Of a stretch of 64,000 bases of DNA, positions 48,083-58,208 are shown piece by piece. Made by a program: the position numbers and the translations under genes. How positions within the stretch are numbered: position 1 is the stretch's first letter; each line of letters starts with the position of its first letter. Source of the stretch: Plasmopara viticola (Eukaryota > Oomycota > Peronosporomycetes > Peronosporales > Peronosporaceae); assembly GCA_001695595.3 (NCBI GenBank), contig MBPM02000089.1, positions 222,731 through 286,730 of the forward strand, in the 5' to 3' direction. The notes beneath the pieces were generated by a model, which did no database searches, was not told the DNA's origin, and was given only the letters and a program-made list of their open reading frames with translations.

Positions 48083-48187
48083 CGCTGTACGTAACCCTTT
48101 TGAGTTACAAATATCCTTATTGTTTCTACGTGTGGAGCCGGGCCCGTTCGAATTCGGGACTGAGAAACCTTCCACAAATGTTGATTT
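48083..48187. repeat. Plus-arm spacer fragment left of copia B
   Basis: About 105 bp matching the plus-arm spacer around 55576..55673 (gctgtac, tgagttacaaat, caaatgttgat). Copia B begins directly after it. Confidence 0.8.
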
Positions 48188-48365
48188 TGTAACGACCTAT
48201 AATCGGGTGTCCCACATGATGTGTCATTTTGACATCCAAGAGTGTTGGTCACATTCTAGAAATTTGAGACAAAAGAACACGTGACAACGAGTAAGTTAGA
48301 GCAGGAAGTTTGATTGGTTCGCATGAATTTACTTTCCATTTTGCACTGCGACGATCAAGTTGTTA
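48188..48365 (+). repeat. Copia B 5' LTR
   Basis: 178 bp, starting TGTAACGAC and ending gttgtta; the 3' copy ends gttgtca, so the terminal CA has mutated here. Confidence 0.9.
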
Positions 48366-48367
48366 AA

Positions 48368-48380
48368 GGTTATGAGCCCA
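48368..48380 (+). promoter_or_regulatory. Copia B primer-binding site, initiator-tRNA-Met anticodon type
   Basis: GGTTATGAGCCC, two bases after the LTR, is complementary to the anticodon-loop sequence GGGCTCATAACC of initiator tRNA-Met as known from yeast. This is the half-tRNA priming used by Drosophila copia and yeast Ty5. The gag ATG lies inside this site. Confidence 0.75.
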
Positions 48381-48953
48381 ATACCGAACCCGAACGAGAT
48401 CCTCAGTGACGACAACTACTTCCTGTGGGGGTTCAACGCCCGCATGGCGTTGGCCAGAAAGGACCTCCTCGACTATCTTGATGTGAAGCCAGAACACGCT
48501 GTGAATGCCCCCTCCCAGTGGAAAGCCGCCGATGTGAAGGCGCTGACTGTGTTGTTAAAGCTGTTAAGTTCGACGTACCAGATGATGGTGAGAGAAGCCA
48601 AATCTGCATAGGAAGCATGGCAAATATTGCGCTCGTTTTTCATGAAGCTGAGTCGGCACAATTGTGTGCAGCTGCGCAAGCAATTCCACGAGTTCGCGAT
48701 GGCCAGCGGTGGAAGCCTCATGGAGCATCTGGTGCAGTTTGATGAATTGTGTGCCAAGTTGGCTGCGGTTGGTGACGCTTTGCCAGAAGAGGAGAAGCTG
48801 GTGAACCTCCTTGGTAGTGTGCCAAGTGAGTACGACGCGATGGTGCGGCTTATCGAAGCGCGCGACCGTGTGACACTGCTGGAGGCGAAAGAGATGCTAC
48901 GACGCGAGTATGAGATGATTCAAAAGCGCGAGATTCAAGGCGACGGTAAATGA
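48372..48953 (+). pseudogene. Copia B gag
   Basis: A UBN2/Retrotran_gag-like capsid region starts MSPIPNPNEILSDDNYFLW and includes FNARMALARKDLLDYL. A TAG at 48609..48611 interrupts it after 79 codons; the same frame then continues (EAWQILRSFF ... LPEEEKLVNLLGSVPSEYD) to 48953. The ATG at 48372 is the first in frame and falls within the primer-binding site. Confidence 0.85.
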
Positions 48954-49281
48954 TAATGGTGGGAAGTTTCAGAATGGGCGTGGAGGCCGACGTGAACGGA
49001 ATGTCAAGGGACACGGACGCAAAGGGCATAATGTTGGTGACAAGAAGGAGTTCAAAAGCCGATGCTATGAGTGCCAGGAAGTCGGCCACAAGAAACAAGA
49101 TTGCTCGCGGCTGAAGGGTAACACTGGTAGGTCGGAGTTCGCATTCTCCGCTTCGACCGCCGGTGGCGAACGATCGTCCACCTGGCTCCTTCATAGTGGA
49201 GCCAGCTCGCACATGACCACGGATCGTAATGATTTTTTGGAGTACCGGCCGCTAACAAAACCAATCACGATCATGGTGGAA
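48954..49281 (+). pseudogene. Copia B zinc knuckle and protease
   Basis: One frame over from gag. CYECQEVGHKKQDC from 49063 is a complete CCHC knuckle. The aspartic protease motif follows at about 49183 as WLLHSGASSHM: the catalytic Asp of the usual DSGAS is His (cat at 49192..49194), so the protease would be dead even if the frame were sound. Confidence 0.83.
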
Positions 49282-50399
49282 ATGGCCAGACGGTTGCAGC
49301 CATAGGCATGGATACCGTGCGAGTTATCTTTGCCGAAGGCGTGCAAGTGAAGTTAATGGATATTCTCCACGTTTTAAAATTGGATCGAAAGCTACTGTCG
49401 GTTCCTGCGCTCATGTCTAAGAGTCACGCTGTGCAGTTCGACAGGACCGGTGCCTCCATCCCGGTGAATGGCAGTGTTGTGATTCGAGTCCCTCGGGTAG
49501 GGAAGCTGTACGCGTGTGAAGTGAAGCACAGAACGGAAGGCAATGCGTATACGGCAGTTGATGGTGCGTCAAGTGATAAGACCTACGAAGTAATCCACGC
49601 GCGCCTGGGGAACGTCTCCAATGCCAAGCTGAAGCTAGTTGCTCGCGCGTGCGATGGTGTCCCCTCTGCGGCTTTGCTCGGATCGGATGGTGAGGTTTGC
49701 GGTGGCTGTGCGCAAAGTAAAATGACCACGAGCTCGTTCGTGCACCAATCGGGTAGCGAGATAAAGACAGGTCGCCCATTCGAGATTGCGCACACGGGTG
49801 TGATGGGACCAATTAGACCGAAGTCCAAGTGTGGTGCGGTATACATCGTGGTCTTTGTGGACGACTTCAGCTGAGTGGTGTTCGTCAACTTGATCAAGCA
49901 GAAGTCTCAAGTGTTCGATTGCTTCAAGGCATTTTGCACTCAGGTTAAGGTGCGATACGGCTGCAAGGTGATGTGTGTTCGTAGTGACAACGGTGGTAAG
50001 TATGTGAGCTAGCGCTTCGGCAAGTTCTGCGCCTCCAAAGAATCATTCGCCAGACGAGTGCGCCATACAGCCCCCACCATAATGGGATCGCTGAGTGGAT
50101 GAACCAGACACTCGCTGACATGGCCCGGATGATGCTACACTACATGCAAGTAGACCGTGTGTGGTAAGCTGAAGCGTTTCGGACTGCAACTTACATCGTC
50201 AACCGTATCCCGAACACTGCGCGACCGGATCAGAGCCCCCTCGAAGTATTATCCGGAAAGCGCCAGTCACTCAAAAACCTCCGTGTATTTGGTGCTCGTG
50301 GCTACGTACATGTTGACAAGCCAAACGTAGGCAAACTCGAAATTCGAGCTCACATTGTCTCCTCCTCGGATACGCTGATGGATCGAAAGCGTACCGCGT
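49282..50399 (+). pseudogene. Copia B integrase
   Basis: The pre-integrase region is open to 49874, with HARLGNVSNAKL and CGGCAQSKM. The first DDE aspartate (normally HTD) is HTG, with ggt at 49797..49799. A TGA at 49872 follows VVFVDDFS. Further on SDNGGKY is kept, then TAG near 50010, a frame change near 50050, NGIAEW with the glutamate near 50085, and another stop near 50166. The C-terminal TARPDQSPLEV and LRVFGARGYVHV motifs follow. Confidence 0.83.
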
Positions 50400-51245
50400 G
50401 TGGGCTACCACGATGAGCACATCGTGATTTTGCGATCGATGCATCTGGATGAGCGACCTCCAGCCACGTTCCATGCCGTTAGTGATGATTCAAGAAGCTC
50501 TGTTTGGGTGGTTAGCATCGATGATCACGATTGTGTGATATATATTCCGCCACCGCGACCAGCGGATGAGAATGACCATGGTGCAACTGCGGGTGTCGAC
50601 GATGCCGCCGACGTCGAAATGGAAGAAGTGTCCCCTACTGATGCTCAAGTCACACCCGTTCCTACTGCTACTCTAGACAGGGGGAGTAACAGCCAGGCGC
50701 AAGTTGTCCAGCGTATCATTACTGCTTCTGCTACCAAATATCCGCAGACGCAGCTCGCCCAGTGTCCTGATTGCGATATCGTCCCGCACTCACAACATCC
50801 AAGTCGATCGATTGATGACCCCGCCATCATGGTCCAGCAACTTAACCCGAGCCGTGATGTCGTCCGTGCTGCCGCATGTAATCCGTGCATACCGTCAGCA
50901 ATTATCCCTCATGGTGAAGGTGTTGGCGTCGGCGTCGATGCATCAGAGCATCGCATAGTGTTCAGTGGTGGTTCCATTCGCCCTCGGTCGATCACGTATG
51001 AACAACCGCGTCTACTGAATGATGAAGATATGCCTTTGCATCTTGGTGGCGCTAAAAATGACGATGAGCCAGAACCAGAAAGCAAGCGACCACGCCTGGA
51101 CAAGTGCGAAAATGCGTTGGCGGTGTCTGAGCTGCCTACATCATACGCTGAAGCAATGACGGCCCCTGACGCTCCACAACGGAAGGAAGCTATTCGTGCT
51201 GAGATTCAATCGCATGTGCGGAGCCACACGTGGGACATGGTGTGA
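50400..51245 (+). pseudogene. Copia B integrase-RT linker
   Basis: A 281-codon open stretch, rich in Asp, Pro and Ser. It starts in the last part of the integrase (HIVILRSMHLDE), contains KRPRLDK near 51090 and ends SYAEAMTAPDAPQRKEAIRA, the conserved entry to copia RT. It terminates at a TGA directly before RPQGNKVIGCKW. Confidence 0.75.
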
Positions 51246-52146
51246 CGACCTCAAGGAAACAAGGTGATCGGATGCAAATGGGTATTCGCGAAAACGTACG
51301 ACGAGAATGGAGCGGTAAAGCGATACAAGGCACGTCTGGTCGCTCGAGGTTTCCTCCAGATTCGCGGCATAGACTATACCCACACCTACTCGCCAGTAGC
51401 AAGCATGAACACGATCCGGGTCTTTCTCGCAGTGTGCTGCACTCGACGCCTCATGATTAGCTAGTTTTACATCGAGACCGCGTTTCTAAATGGCGGGCTT
51501 AACGGAACAATGTTATGAAACTCCCTGAAGGTCTGAATGTGGTGCCGGGATTGGTTTGCAAACTCCACCGCAGCCTCTATGGACTGAATCAAGCTGCATC
51601 TGTGTGGCACCGTACTATCCGCGACGTGTTCAAGAGTCTCGGTTTCAAACAGTGTCGAGCTGATCCTTGTCTCCTCGTTCGACGAGATGACAATGACCCA
51701 GCGGCCGCGGTTCTTGTGGTGCTCTACATGGACGATCTACTTGTTAGTGGCAAGACAGAGGAGCAAGCGCGATTCGTGTTTAGTGGTCTCGCGTCGCACT
51801 TCACGGTCCAATCACCCGGTGATGCTCGTTTCGTTCTCGGGATGGAAGTACTCCACGATCGGAAATGTGGTGAAATGGTGATGAAGCAATCTCAGTTTAT
51901 TGCCAAGTTGCTCGAGCGTTTTGGTCAAGTATCTGCTCATAGTATCCGCAAACCAATTGTGATCGGTCAAGATCTCAGCCCATCCGACAAGCACGGTGTA
52001 TGCAAAGACAAAACCAAGTACCGCGAATTAATCGGATCAACGCAGTACATTGCCAATACCACGCATCCCGACATTGGCGTCGCGCTGTCAATCCTCTCTC
52101 AGTACCTCGATACGCCGGTGAGATGCATTGAAATGCTGCGGTACGT
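51246..52146 (+). pseudogene. Copia B reverse transcriptase
   Basis: IGCKWVFAKTYDENGAVKRY and YSPVASMNTIRVF are intact up to a TAG at 51462. Motif A reads YIETAFLNG, with Tyr (tac, 51468..51470) in place of the catalytic Asp. After a frame change near 51510 a long frame carries LYGLNQAASVWH and YMDD at 51725..51736. A two-base TG duplication near 52147 breaks the join to RNase H. Confidence 0.88.
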
Positions 52147-52704
52147 GTGCTTTGCTACCTCAAGGCCACTCTTTCGATCGGCATCCACTACACGGCTAAG
52201 AGCAAGAGTATCGCGACATACTGCGACGCAAATTGGGGCGGTGATAAAGGGACGCGACGCTCGACGTCTGGTGTGATGGTGAAGATGGCTGGCGGTCCAA
52301 TCATCTACAAGAGCAAGCGGCAAGCGACCGTCGCGTTACCGTCTGCTGAAGCCGAGTACATGGCTCTCGCACTTACCACTCAAGAAGTACTGTGGCTGCG
52401 TTTCCTCCTCGGCGAGATGGGTGTGAACGTGCCGAGTGCGTCGACGATCTACATGGACAACCAGTCGGCGATTAATATGACAACTAACCACGGATTCACC
52501 CCACGCACCAAGCACATCGACCTCCGAGCTCACTTCGTCCGTGACCACGTCGAGAAGGACAACATCAAAGTGGAGTACGTACCATCAAAATCTCAGCTGG
52601 CGGATATGTTAACGAAGGCTGTTCCGACGCCGCGCTTCGTAGAGCTTCGTGACGCATGCGGACTTGTGGACTGCCAAGTTGAGGGGGAGTGTAACGACAT
52701 ATAA
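52147..52704 (+). pseudogene. Copia B RNase H
   Basis: An open frame with TYCDANWGGD, RRSTSGVMVKM, ALPSAEAEYMALAL, YMDNQSAINM, PRTKHIDLRAHFVRDH and SQLADMLTKAV, the full set of copia RNase H landmarks. The stop codon lies 13 bases inside the 3' LTR. This is the best preserved pol domain of copia B. Confidence 0.88.
52681..52689 (+). promoter_or_regulatory. Copia B polypurine tract
   Basis: gagggggag directly abuts the TGT of the 3' LTR, the expected site of plus-strand priming. Confidence 0.8.
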
Positions 52705-52867
52705 TCGGGTGTCCCTTATGATGTGTCACCTTGACATCCATGAGTGTTGGTCACATTCTAGAAAGTCGAGACAGAAGAACACGTGACAACGAGTAAGTTA
52801 GAGCAGAAAGTTTGCTTTATTCATATGAATTTACTTTCCATTTTGCACTGCGACGATCAAGTTGTCA
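52690..52867 (+). repeat. Copia B 3' LTR
   Basis: 178 bp, TGTAACGAC to gttgtca, about 91% identical to the 5' LTR by eye count, same length. Confidence 0.9.
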
Positions 52868-53907
52868 AAAATTTAGGTAAAAAAGGGGAAACCGTTATAA
52901 AAATGTAGTTTTTAAACGAGTCGTAAGTAGTGTGTCACGTATTGATTACCGAATGGATTAGGCCATATCATAGTGTAATTTTAGTGCATCGGTCCAATTG
53001 AAATGGGTAATGGGTCCATTGATAATCCTTAATTATAAGTTGGTATGATTATTGCTACAGATCGCAATAGCTAACCTACATATATGAGATGGGTAGCAGA
53101 AGAGCGAAATTGGCATCTTAAAGTGCGTCAGAGTCGGTTATTCCATATGTGTGCATCGCGAATATATGACGGCAATTTGTTCAGAACTGAGTTCTCGCAT
53201 CACAAAACTGTGTCACACGAGGCAGCGTCGTTCCTAGCATCGAGTCAACATCAAGAGCATCGTTAGTAATAAAGTTAAAAGAAAAAATGAAAGGAAAACT
53301 CGGATGCGTAACGAGATTTATGTATTTGCTTATCAGGAGAGATATTTTGTTGCACAGCTGCAAAGATTAAGACGTTTGCACGGTTTATACTATCCTCTCA
53401 TTATCTTCGCCGTAAGATTGCGTGTTGGACACTTCTGCGAAGAAAAGGCGTCTTTGAATCCGTCGTTAATCAGAAGATGCTGCTTGCTACCTTGTTGCAC
53501 CCATGATCTGCACTTCCGTACAAGACTTTACGCTATATGTCGAGCTTTTTTAATTAAATGGTTCCTTCCGGAGCCTGTTCATCGACTTTCGTCTTAATAG
53601 GCCCGTCAGATACGCGAATAATAGAGCTTTCATTACTAAATGTCTCGCTGCCCATATTACGCTTGGCGGCTGACAATCGACTTCAAGTATCGTAGACCTC
53701 AAACTGAAGAAGCACCCCTTAATATCTGTTCCGTAGACATCCTTGTGACGAGCTCCAGTGAGAAGATCTCAAGATTTGGTCGACACGATGAGAAATCGTG
53801 TGCCCCAAGACCGAGCACGCATTCACTCATTCAGCAATTTGCTAAGCCAAGCAAACAACTTTGCTCGGGAACCTGCTTTTAATACTGCCTTTCAGCCTCT
53901 TAAAAAC
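52868..53907. repeat. Plus-arm spacer between copia B and P1
   Basis: Clear spacer homology resumes near 52882 (ggggaaaccg). About 60 bp of the usual spacer between caaatgttgat and ggggaaaccg are missing at the insertion. The sequence is of the diverged type and has the long promoter segment near 53690. P1's promoter lies at the right end. Confidence 0.82.
53825..53840 (+). promoter_or_regulatory. Oomycete-type Inr/FPR core promoter of P1
   Basis: ACTCATTCAGCAATTT, 14 of 16 matches to the recalled consensus. The predicted +1 A is at 53829, 79 bases before the ATG. P2 (56637..56652) and P4 (63171..63186) have the identical 16-mer at the same distance. Confidence 0.75.
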
Positions 53908-55140
53908 ATGCACATTTCCCGCATCGTCGCGCACGCTGCACTTGCTACAGCGATTGCCGCTTCGACGTTTTTGCCCACAGACGCCTCTTTTGGATGGACG
54001 ACCGAGAGTACCAACCAAGCAAAAGTTGCCAACCGTAATTTGGGTGCCGGTAGCGGCCTACGTGGTCCGGTCGAGCAACCTACGCTGAATGAAGATTACC
54101 AGCAAAACGAAAACGACGGCAACAGTCCGATTGACGGCAGTTCGGTTGGTGGACCCCCGAGACCAGGACCTAACACACAAAGTGGTATCCCGCCTTCTGG
54201 ACCTCAGAAGCCGCCTGCCAACAATCCAGTCCCTGCCAATCGTCCGAATACCGAACAACCTTTTGTGGGTGGTAAATTACCCCATGAAAGTCAGATGCCG
54301 CCTGGCAATGGTCCGACCAACGATCAACCTTTCGTGGGTGGTAATTTGCCCCGTGAAGGTCTGATGCCGCGTGAAAACCTGCCCTTTAGAGGTCCGAAGC
54401 CGCCTGCCAATGGTCCCCTTGCCAATGGTCCGCTTCCCGGAGTTCCTTCAATGGATGGTAATCCACCCGTTAAAGGTCCGAAGCCGCCTGCCAATGGTCC
54501 GCTCCCCGGGGTTCCTTCAATGGATGGTAATCCACCCTTTGGAGGTCCGATGCCGCCTGACAATGGTCCGCTTCCCGGCGCTCCTTTCATGGGTGGTATC
54601 CCGCCCTTTGGAGGTCCGATGCCGCCCACAAACGGTCCGCTCCCCGGCGCTCCTTTCATGGGTGGTATCCCGCCCATTGGAGGTCCGATGCCGCCCACAA
54701 ACGGTCCGCTCCCCGGCGCTCCTTTCATGGGTGGTATCCCGCCCATTGGAGGTCCGATGCCGCCCGCAAACGGTCCGATCCCCGGATTTCCTTTCATGGG
54801 AGGCAATACGCCTATCGGAGCTCCGATGCCGCCTACTATCGGTTTGATCACTGGATACGTACTGCTCAATGGAAACCCGCCTTTTGGACCTCCAATGCTG
54901 CCTCCAAATGGTCCAATTTCTCAAAACCCTTTCCAGGGTGGTAGTCCGCCCTTTGGATCTTCGATGCCGCCTGCCAACGGTCCATTCCCCGGGCAGCCTT
55001 TCCCGAGTGTTAAACCGCCCCTAGAAGCTCCAAAGCCGCCTACCAAAGGTCCGATCCCCGACCAACCTCTGCAAAAGGGTAATCTACCCCTCGGAGCTCC
55101 GATGCCACCTGTCAAAGGTCCGATCTCTGAACACCCATAA
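53908..55140 (+). CDS. P1: intact secreted Pro/Gly-rich repeat protein, 410 aa
   Basis: Fully open from the ATG at 53908 to TAA at 55140. The signal peptide (1-26), RNLG (43-46) and the following linker match M9, except that EDD reads END. With about 13 repeats it is the shortest intact copy. Its early repeats (HESQMPPGNG, REGLMPRE, VKGPKPP) are shared only with M14 on the other side of the junction, while its C-terminal five repeats are the common type. Compared with P2 the region after the ATG has one change in about 150 bases. The ~130 bases before it have about nine, several of which would alter amino acids; this supports the ATG chosen here over the one 120 bases upstream. Confidence 0.9.
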   Translation: MHISRIVAHAALATAIAASTFLPTDASFGWTTESTNQAKVANRNLGAGSGLRGPVEQPTLNEDYQQNENDGNSPIDGSSVGGPPRPGPNTQSGIPPSGPQKPPANNPVPANRPNTEQPFVGGKLPHESQMPPGNGPTNDQPFVGGNLPREGLMPRENLPFRGPKPPANGPLANGPLPGVPSMDGNPPVKGPKPPANGPLPGVPSMDGNPPFGGPMPPDNGPLPGAPFMGGIPPFGGPMPPTNGPLPGAPFMGGIPPIGGPMPPTNGPLPGAPFMGGIPPIGGPMPPANGPIPGFPFMGGNTPIGAPMPPTIGLITGYVLLNGNPPFGPPMLPPNGPISQNPFQGGSPPFGSSMPPANGPFPGQPFPSVKPPLEAPKPPTKGPIPDQPLQKGNLPLGAPMPPVKGPISEHP

Positions 55141-56719
55141 AAGACGAACACGACCTCAAGAAGTTTTTTTGTAACAACGTGAACACCCTTATGCGCTCTT
55201 CAGTGTGCCCAGTGTAGCGATTCACCAAAGTGGCTTTGCATTTAAACTTGCTAAATATATGGAATACTGTGACTTTAATTGTTGAGACAATATTTGACGA
55301 TGCCAACGTGCAAATGCAAAAAATAGGGGAAAAGTAAGATCGATTTGGCTGTGCAGAGTTGAGGCCGACAACGAAATAGTTGGCTTTTCAAAACCTAGTG
55401 TAGATATCCAGTGTGGAGCTCCTAATAGTCGGCAGTCCTTGTTGTGGCGGAAAAATCCGAGCGAGGACATCAGCCTTTACGCTTTCAATATTTATTTGGG
55501 GCGAAGGGAACTGTCATCGCTTGACTGGACCAGCATACACCAAACGTATTTCAGGATCTAGGCAAATGAGTTTGCTGTACTTAGCCCTTTTGGGTTACAA
55601 ATAACCTCATTGTTTCCACGTTTAAAGCCGGGTCCGTTCGAATTCGGGGCTGAGTAACCTATCACAAATGTTGATCCAAAGGTATTGACTTTTCTATCTG
55701 CATGAAAAGAACACCTTTGTCACGTCATTGATGGACAGGGGGAAACCGTCATATAAATGTATTTCTTAAACGAGTTGTAAGCAGTGTGCCACGTATTGAT
55801 TACCGAATGGATATAGGCCATATCATAGTGTGTTTTTAGTGCATCAGTCCGCTTGAAATGAGTAATGGGTCCATTGATAATTCCTAATCATAAGTTGGTA
55901 TGATAATTGCTACAGATCGTAAAAGCTAACCTACATATATGAGATGGAAAGCAGGAGAGCGAAATTGACATCTCAAAGCCCGTCGGAGTCGGGTATTCCA
56001 TATGTGTGCATCGCGAATATATGACGGCAATTTGTTAAATTGAGTCCTCGCATCTCAAACTGTGTCACACGACGCAGCGTCGTTCTTAGCGTCGAGTCAA
56101 GAACAAGAGTATTGTTAGTAATAGAGTAATAAGAAAAAAAGAAAGGAAAACTCGGATGCGTAACGAGGTTTTATGTATTTGCCTATCAGGAGAGATATTA
56201 AGTTGCACGAAGGCAGAGACCAAGACTTTTGCATACTATCTTGTCATTATCTTCGCCGTAAGATGGCGTGTTGGACACTTCTGCGAAAGAAAAAGCGCCT
56301 TTGGATGCGCTTTTAGTCAGAAGATGCTGCTTGCTACCTTGTTGCACACAAGATCTGCACTTACACTACATGTCGAGCTCGTTTAAAGTAAATGCGCCCC
56401 TCCGGAGCTTGATCAAAGCCTTTCGTCTTTACAGGCCCGTCCCATACGCGAATAATTGAGCTTTCATCACTGATTGTCTCGCTGCCCATACTACACTTGG
56501 CGGCTGACATTTAACTTCAAGTGTCGCCCCTTTATATCTGTTCCGTACACATTCTGGTGACGAGCTCCCGTGAGATGATCTCAAGATTTGGTCGACACGA
56601 TGAGAAATAGTGTGCCCCAAGACCATGCACGCATTCACTCATTCAGCAATTTGCTAAGCCAAGCAAACAACCTTGCTCGGGATCCAGCTTTCAATACTAC
56701 CTTCCAGCCTCTTGGAAAT
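55141..56719. repeat. Mosaic, shortened spacer between P1 and P2
   Basis: 1579 bp. It lacks the same ~200 bp as the M9-M10 spacer (join near 55300). The first ~550 bp are diverged; from about 55,730 it is young-type up to the P2 promoter. Confidence 0.84.
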
Positions 56720-58208
56720 ATGCACATTTCCCGCATCGTCGCGCACGCTGCACTTGCTACAGCGATTGCCGCTTCGACGTTTTTGCCCACAGACGCCTCT
56801 TTTGGATGGACGTCCGAGAGTACCAACCAAGCAAAAGTTGCCAACCGTAATTTGGGTGCCGGTAGCGGCCTACGTGGTCCGGTTGAGCAACCTACGCTGA
56901 ATGAAGATAACCAGCAAAACGAGGACGACGGTAACAGTCCGATTGACGGCAGTTTGGTTGCTAGACCCCCAAGGTCAGGAACTGACACACAAAGTGGTAT
57001 CCCGCCTTTTGGACCTCAGAAGCCACCTGCCAACAATCCAATCCCTGTCAACCGTCCGAATACCGAACAACCTTTTGTGGGTGGTAACCCACCTAATGGA
57101 GGTCAGATGCCGCTCGGCGATGGTCCGACCAACGATCAATCTTTCGTGGGTGGTAATCCACCCATTGGAGGTCCAAAGCCGCCTGCCAATGGTCCGCTCC
57201 CCGGAGCTCCTTCAATGGCTGGTAATCCACCCCTTGGAGGTCCGAAGCCGCCTGCCAATGGTCCCCTTGCGAATGGTCAGCTTCCTGGAGTTCCTTCAAT
57301 GGCTGGTGATCCACCCTTGGAGGTCCGAAGCCGCCTCCCAATGGTCCGCCCCCCGGAGTTCCTTCAATGGCTGGTATTCCACCCGTTGGAGGTCCAAAGC
57401 CGCCTGCCAATGGTCCGCTCCCCGGAGCTCCTTCAATGGCTGGTAATCCACCCCTTGGAGGTCCGAAGCCGCCTGCCAATGGTCCCCTTGCCAATGGTCA
57501 GCTTCTGGAGTTCCTTCAATGGCTGGTATTCCACCCGTTGGAGGTCCAAAGCCGCCTGCCAATGGTCCGCTCCCCGGAGCTCCTTCAATGGCTGGTAATC
57601 CACCCCTTGGAGGTCCGATGCCGCCTGCCAATGGTCAGCTCCCTGGAGTTCCTTCAATGGCTGGTAATCCATCCCTTGGAGCTCCGATGCCGCCTGACAA
57701 TGGTCCGCTCCCCGGCGCTCCTTTCATGGGTGGTATCCCGCCCATTGGAGGTCCGATGCCGCCCACAAACGGTCCGCTCCCCGGCGCTCCTTTCATGGGT
57801 GGTATCCCGCCCATTGGAGGTCCGATGCCGCCCGCAAACGGTCCGCTCCCCGGATTTCCTTTCATGGGAGGCAATACGCCTATCGGAGCTCCGATGCCGC
57901 CTACTATCGGTTTGATCACTGGATACGTACTGCTCAATGGAAACCCGCCTTTTGGACCTCCAATGCTGCCTCCAAATGGTCCAATTTCTCAAAACCCTTT
58001 CCAGGGTGGTAGTCCGCCCTTTGGATCTTCGATGCCGCCTGCCAACGGTCCATTCCCCGGGCAGCCTTTCCCGAGTGGCAAACCGCCCCTTGAAGCTCCA
58101 AAGCCGCCTACCAAAGGTCCGATCCCCGACCAACCTTTGCAAAAGGGTAATCCACCCCTCGGAGCTCCGATGCCACCTGTCAACGGTCCGATCTCTGAAC
58201 ACCCATAA
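56720..58208 (+). pseudogene. P2: copy with two one-base losses
   Basis: The frame is normal from 56720 for about 198 codons. One C is missing from the run at 57314-57316, shifting to the alternative repeat frame that stops at 57598. A second C is missing near 57505, after which the family frame is open to TAA at 58208. These two C-run changes are the only disruptions seen in a ~1.5-kb copy, so a polishing error would be enough to explain them. The promoter is at 56637..56652. Confidence 0.85.

Larger units (their letters stand above)
48188..52867 (+). mobile_element. Copia B: full-length but inactive Ty1/copia LTR retrotransposon
   Basis: 4680 bp, with two 178-bp LTRs, a primer-binding site, gag, protease, integrase, RT and RNase H in copia order and a polypurine tract. 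The reading frame is broken by several stops and frameshifts, and signature aspartates of protease, integrase and RT motif A are replaced. The LTRs differ at about 16 of 178 positions by eye, so the insertion is old. It sits in a plus-arm spacer. No clear target-site duplication is visible (flanks gattt and aaaat). Confidence 0.93.

Noticed and set aside
48188..52867. Repeat-induced point mutation as the cause of stops in copia B
   Set aside because: Some stops fit C-to-T change (cag to tag, cga to tga), but others and the GAT-to-CAT and GAC-to-TAC changes do not, and RIP is not known in oomycetes.
45462..52867. Treating copia A and copia B as one nested element
   Set aside because: Each has its own integrase, RT and RNase H in the same order; array spacer lies between them (48083..48187) and copia B has its own complete LTR pair.
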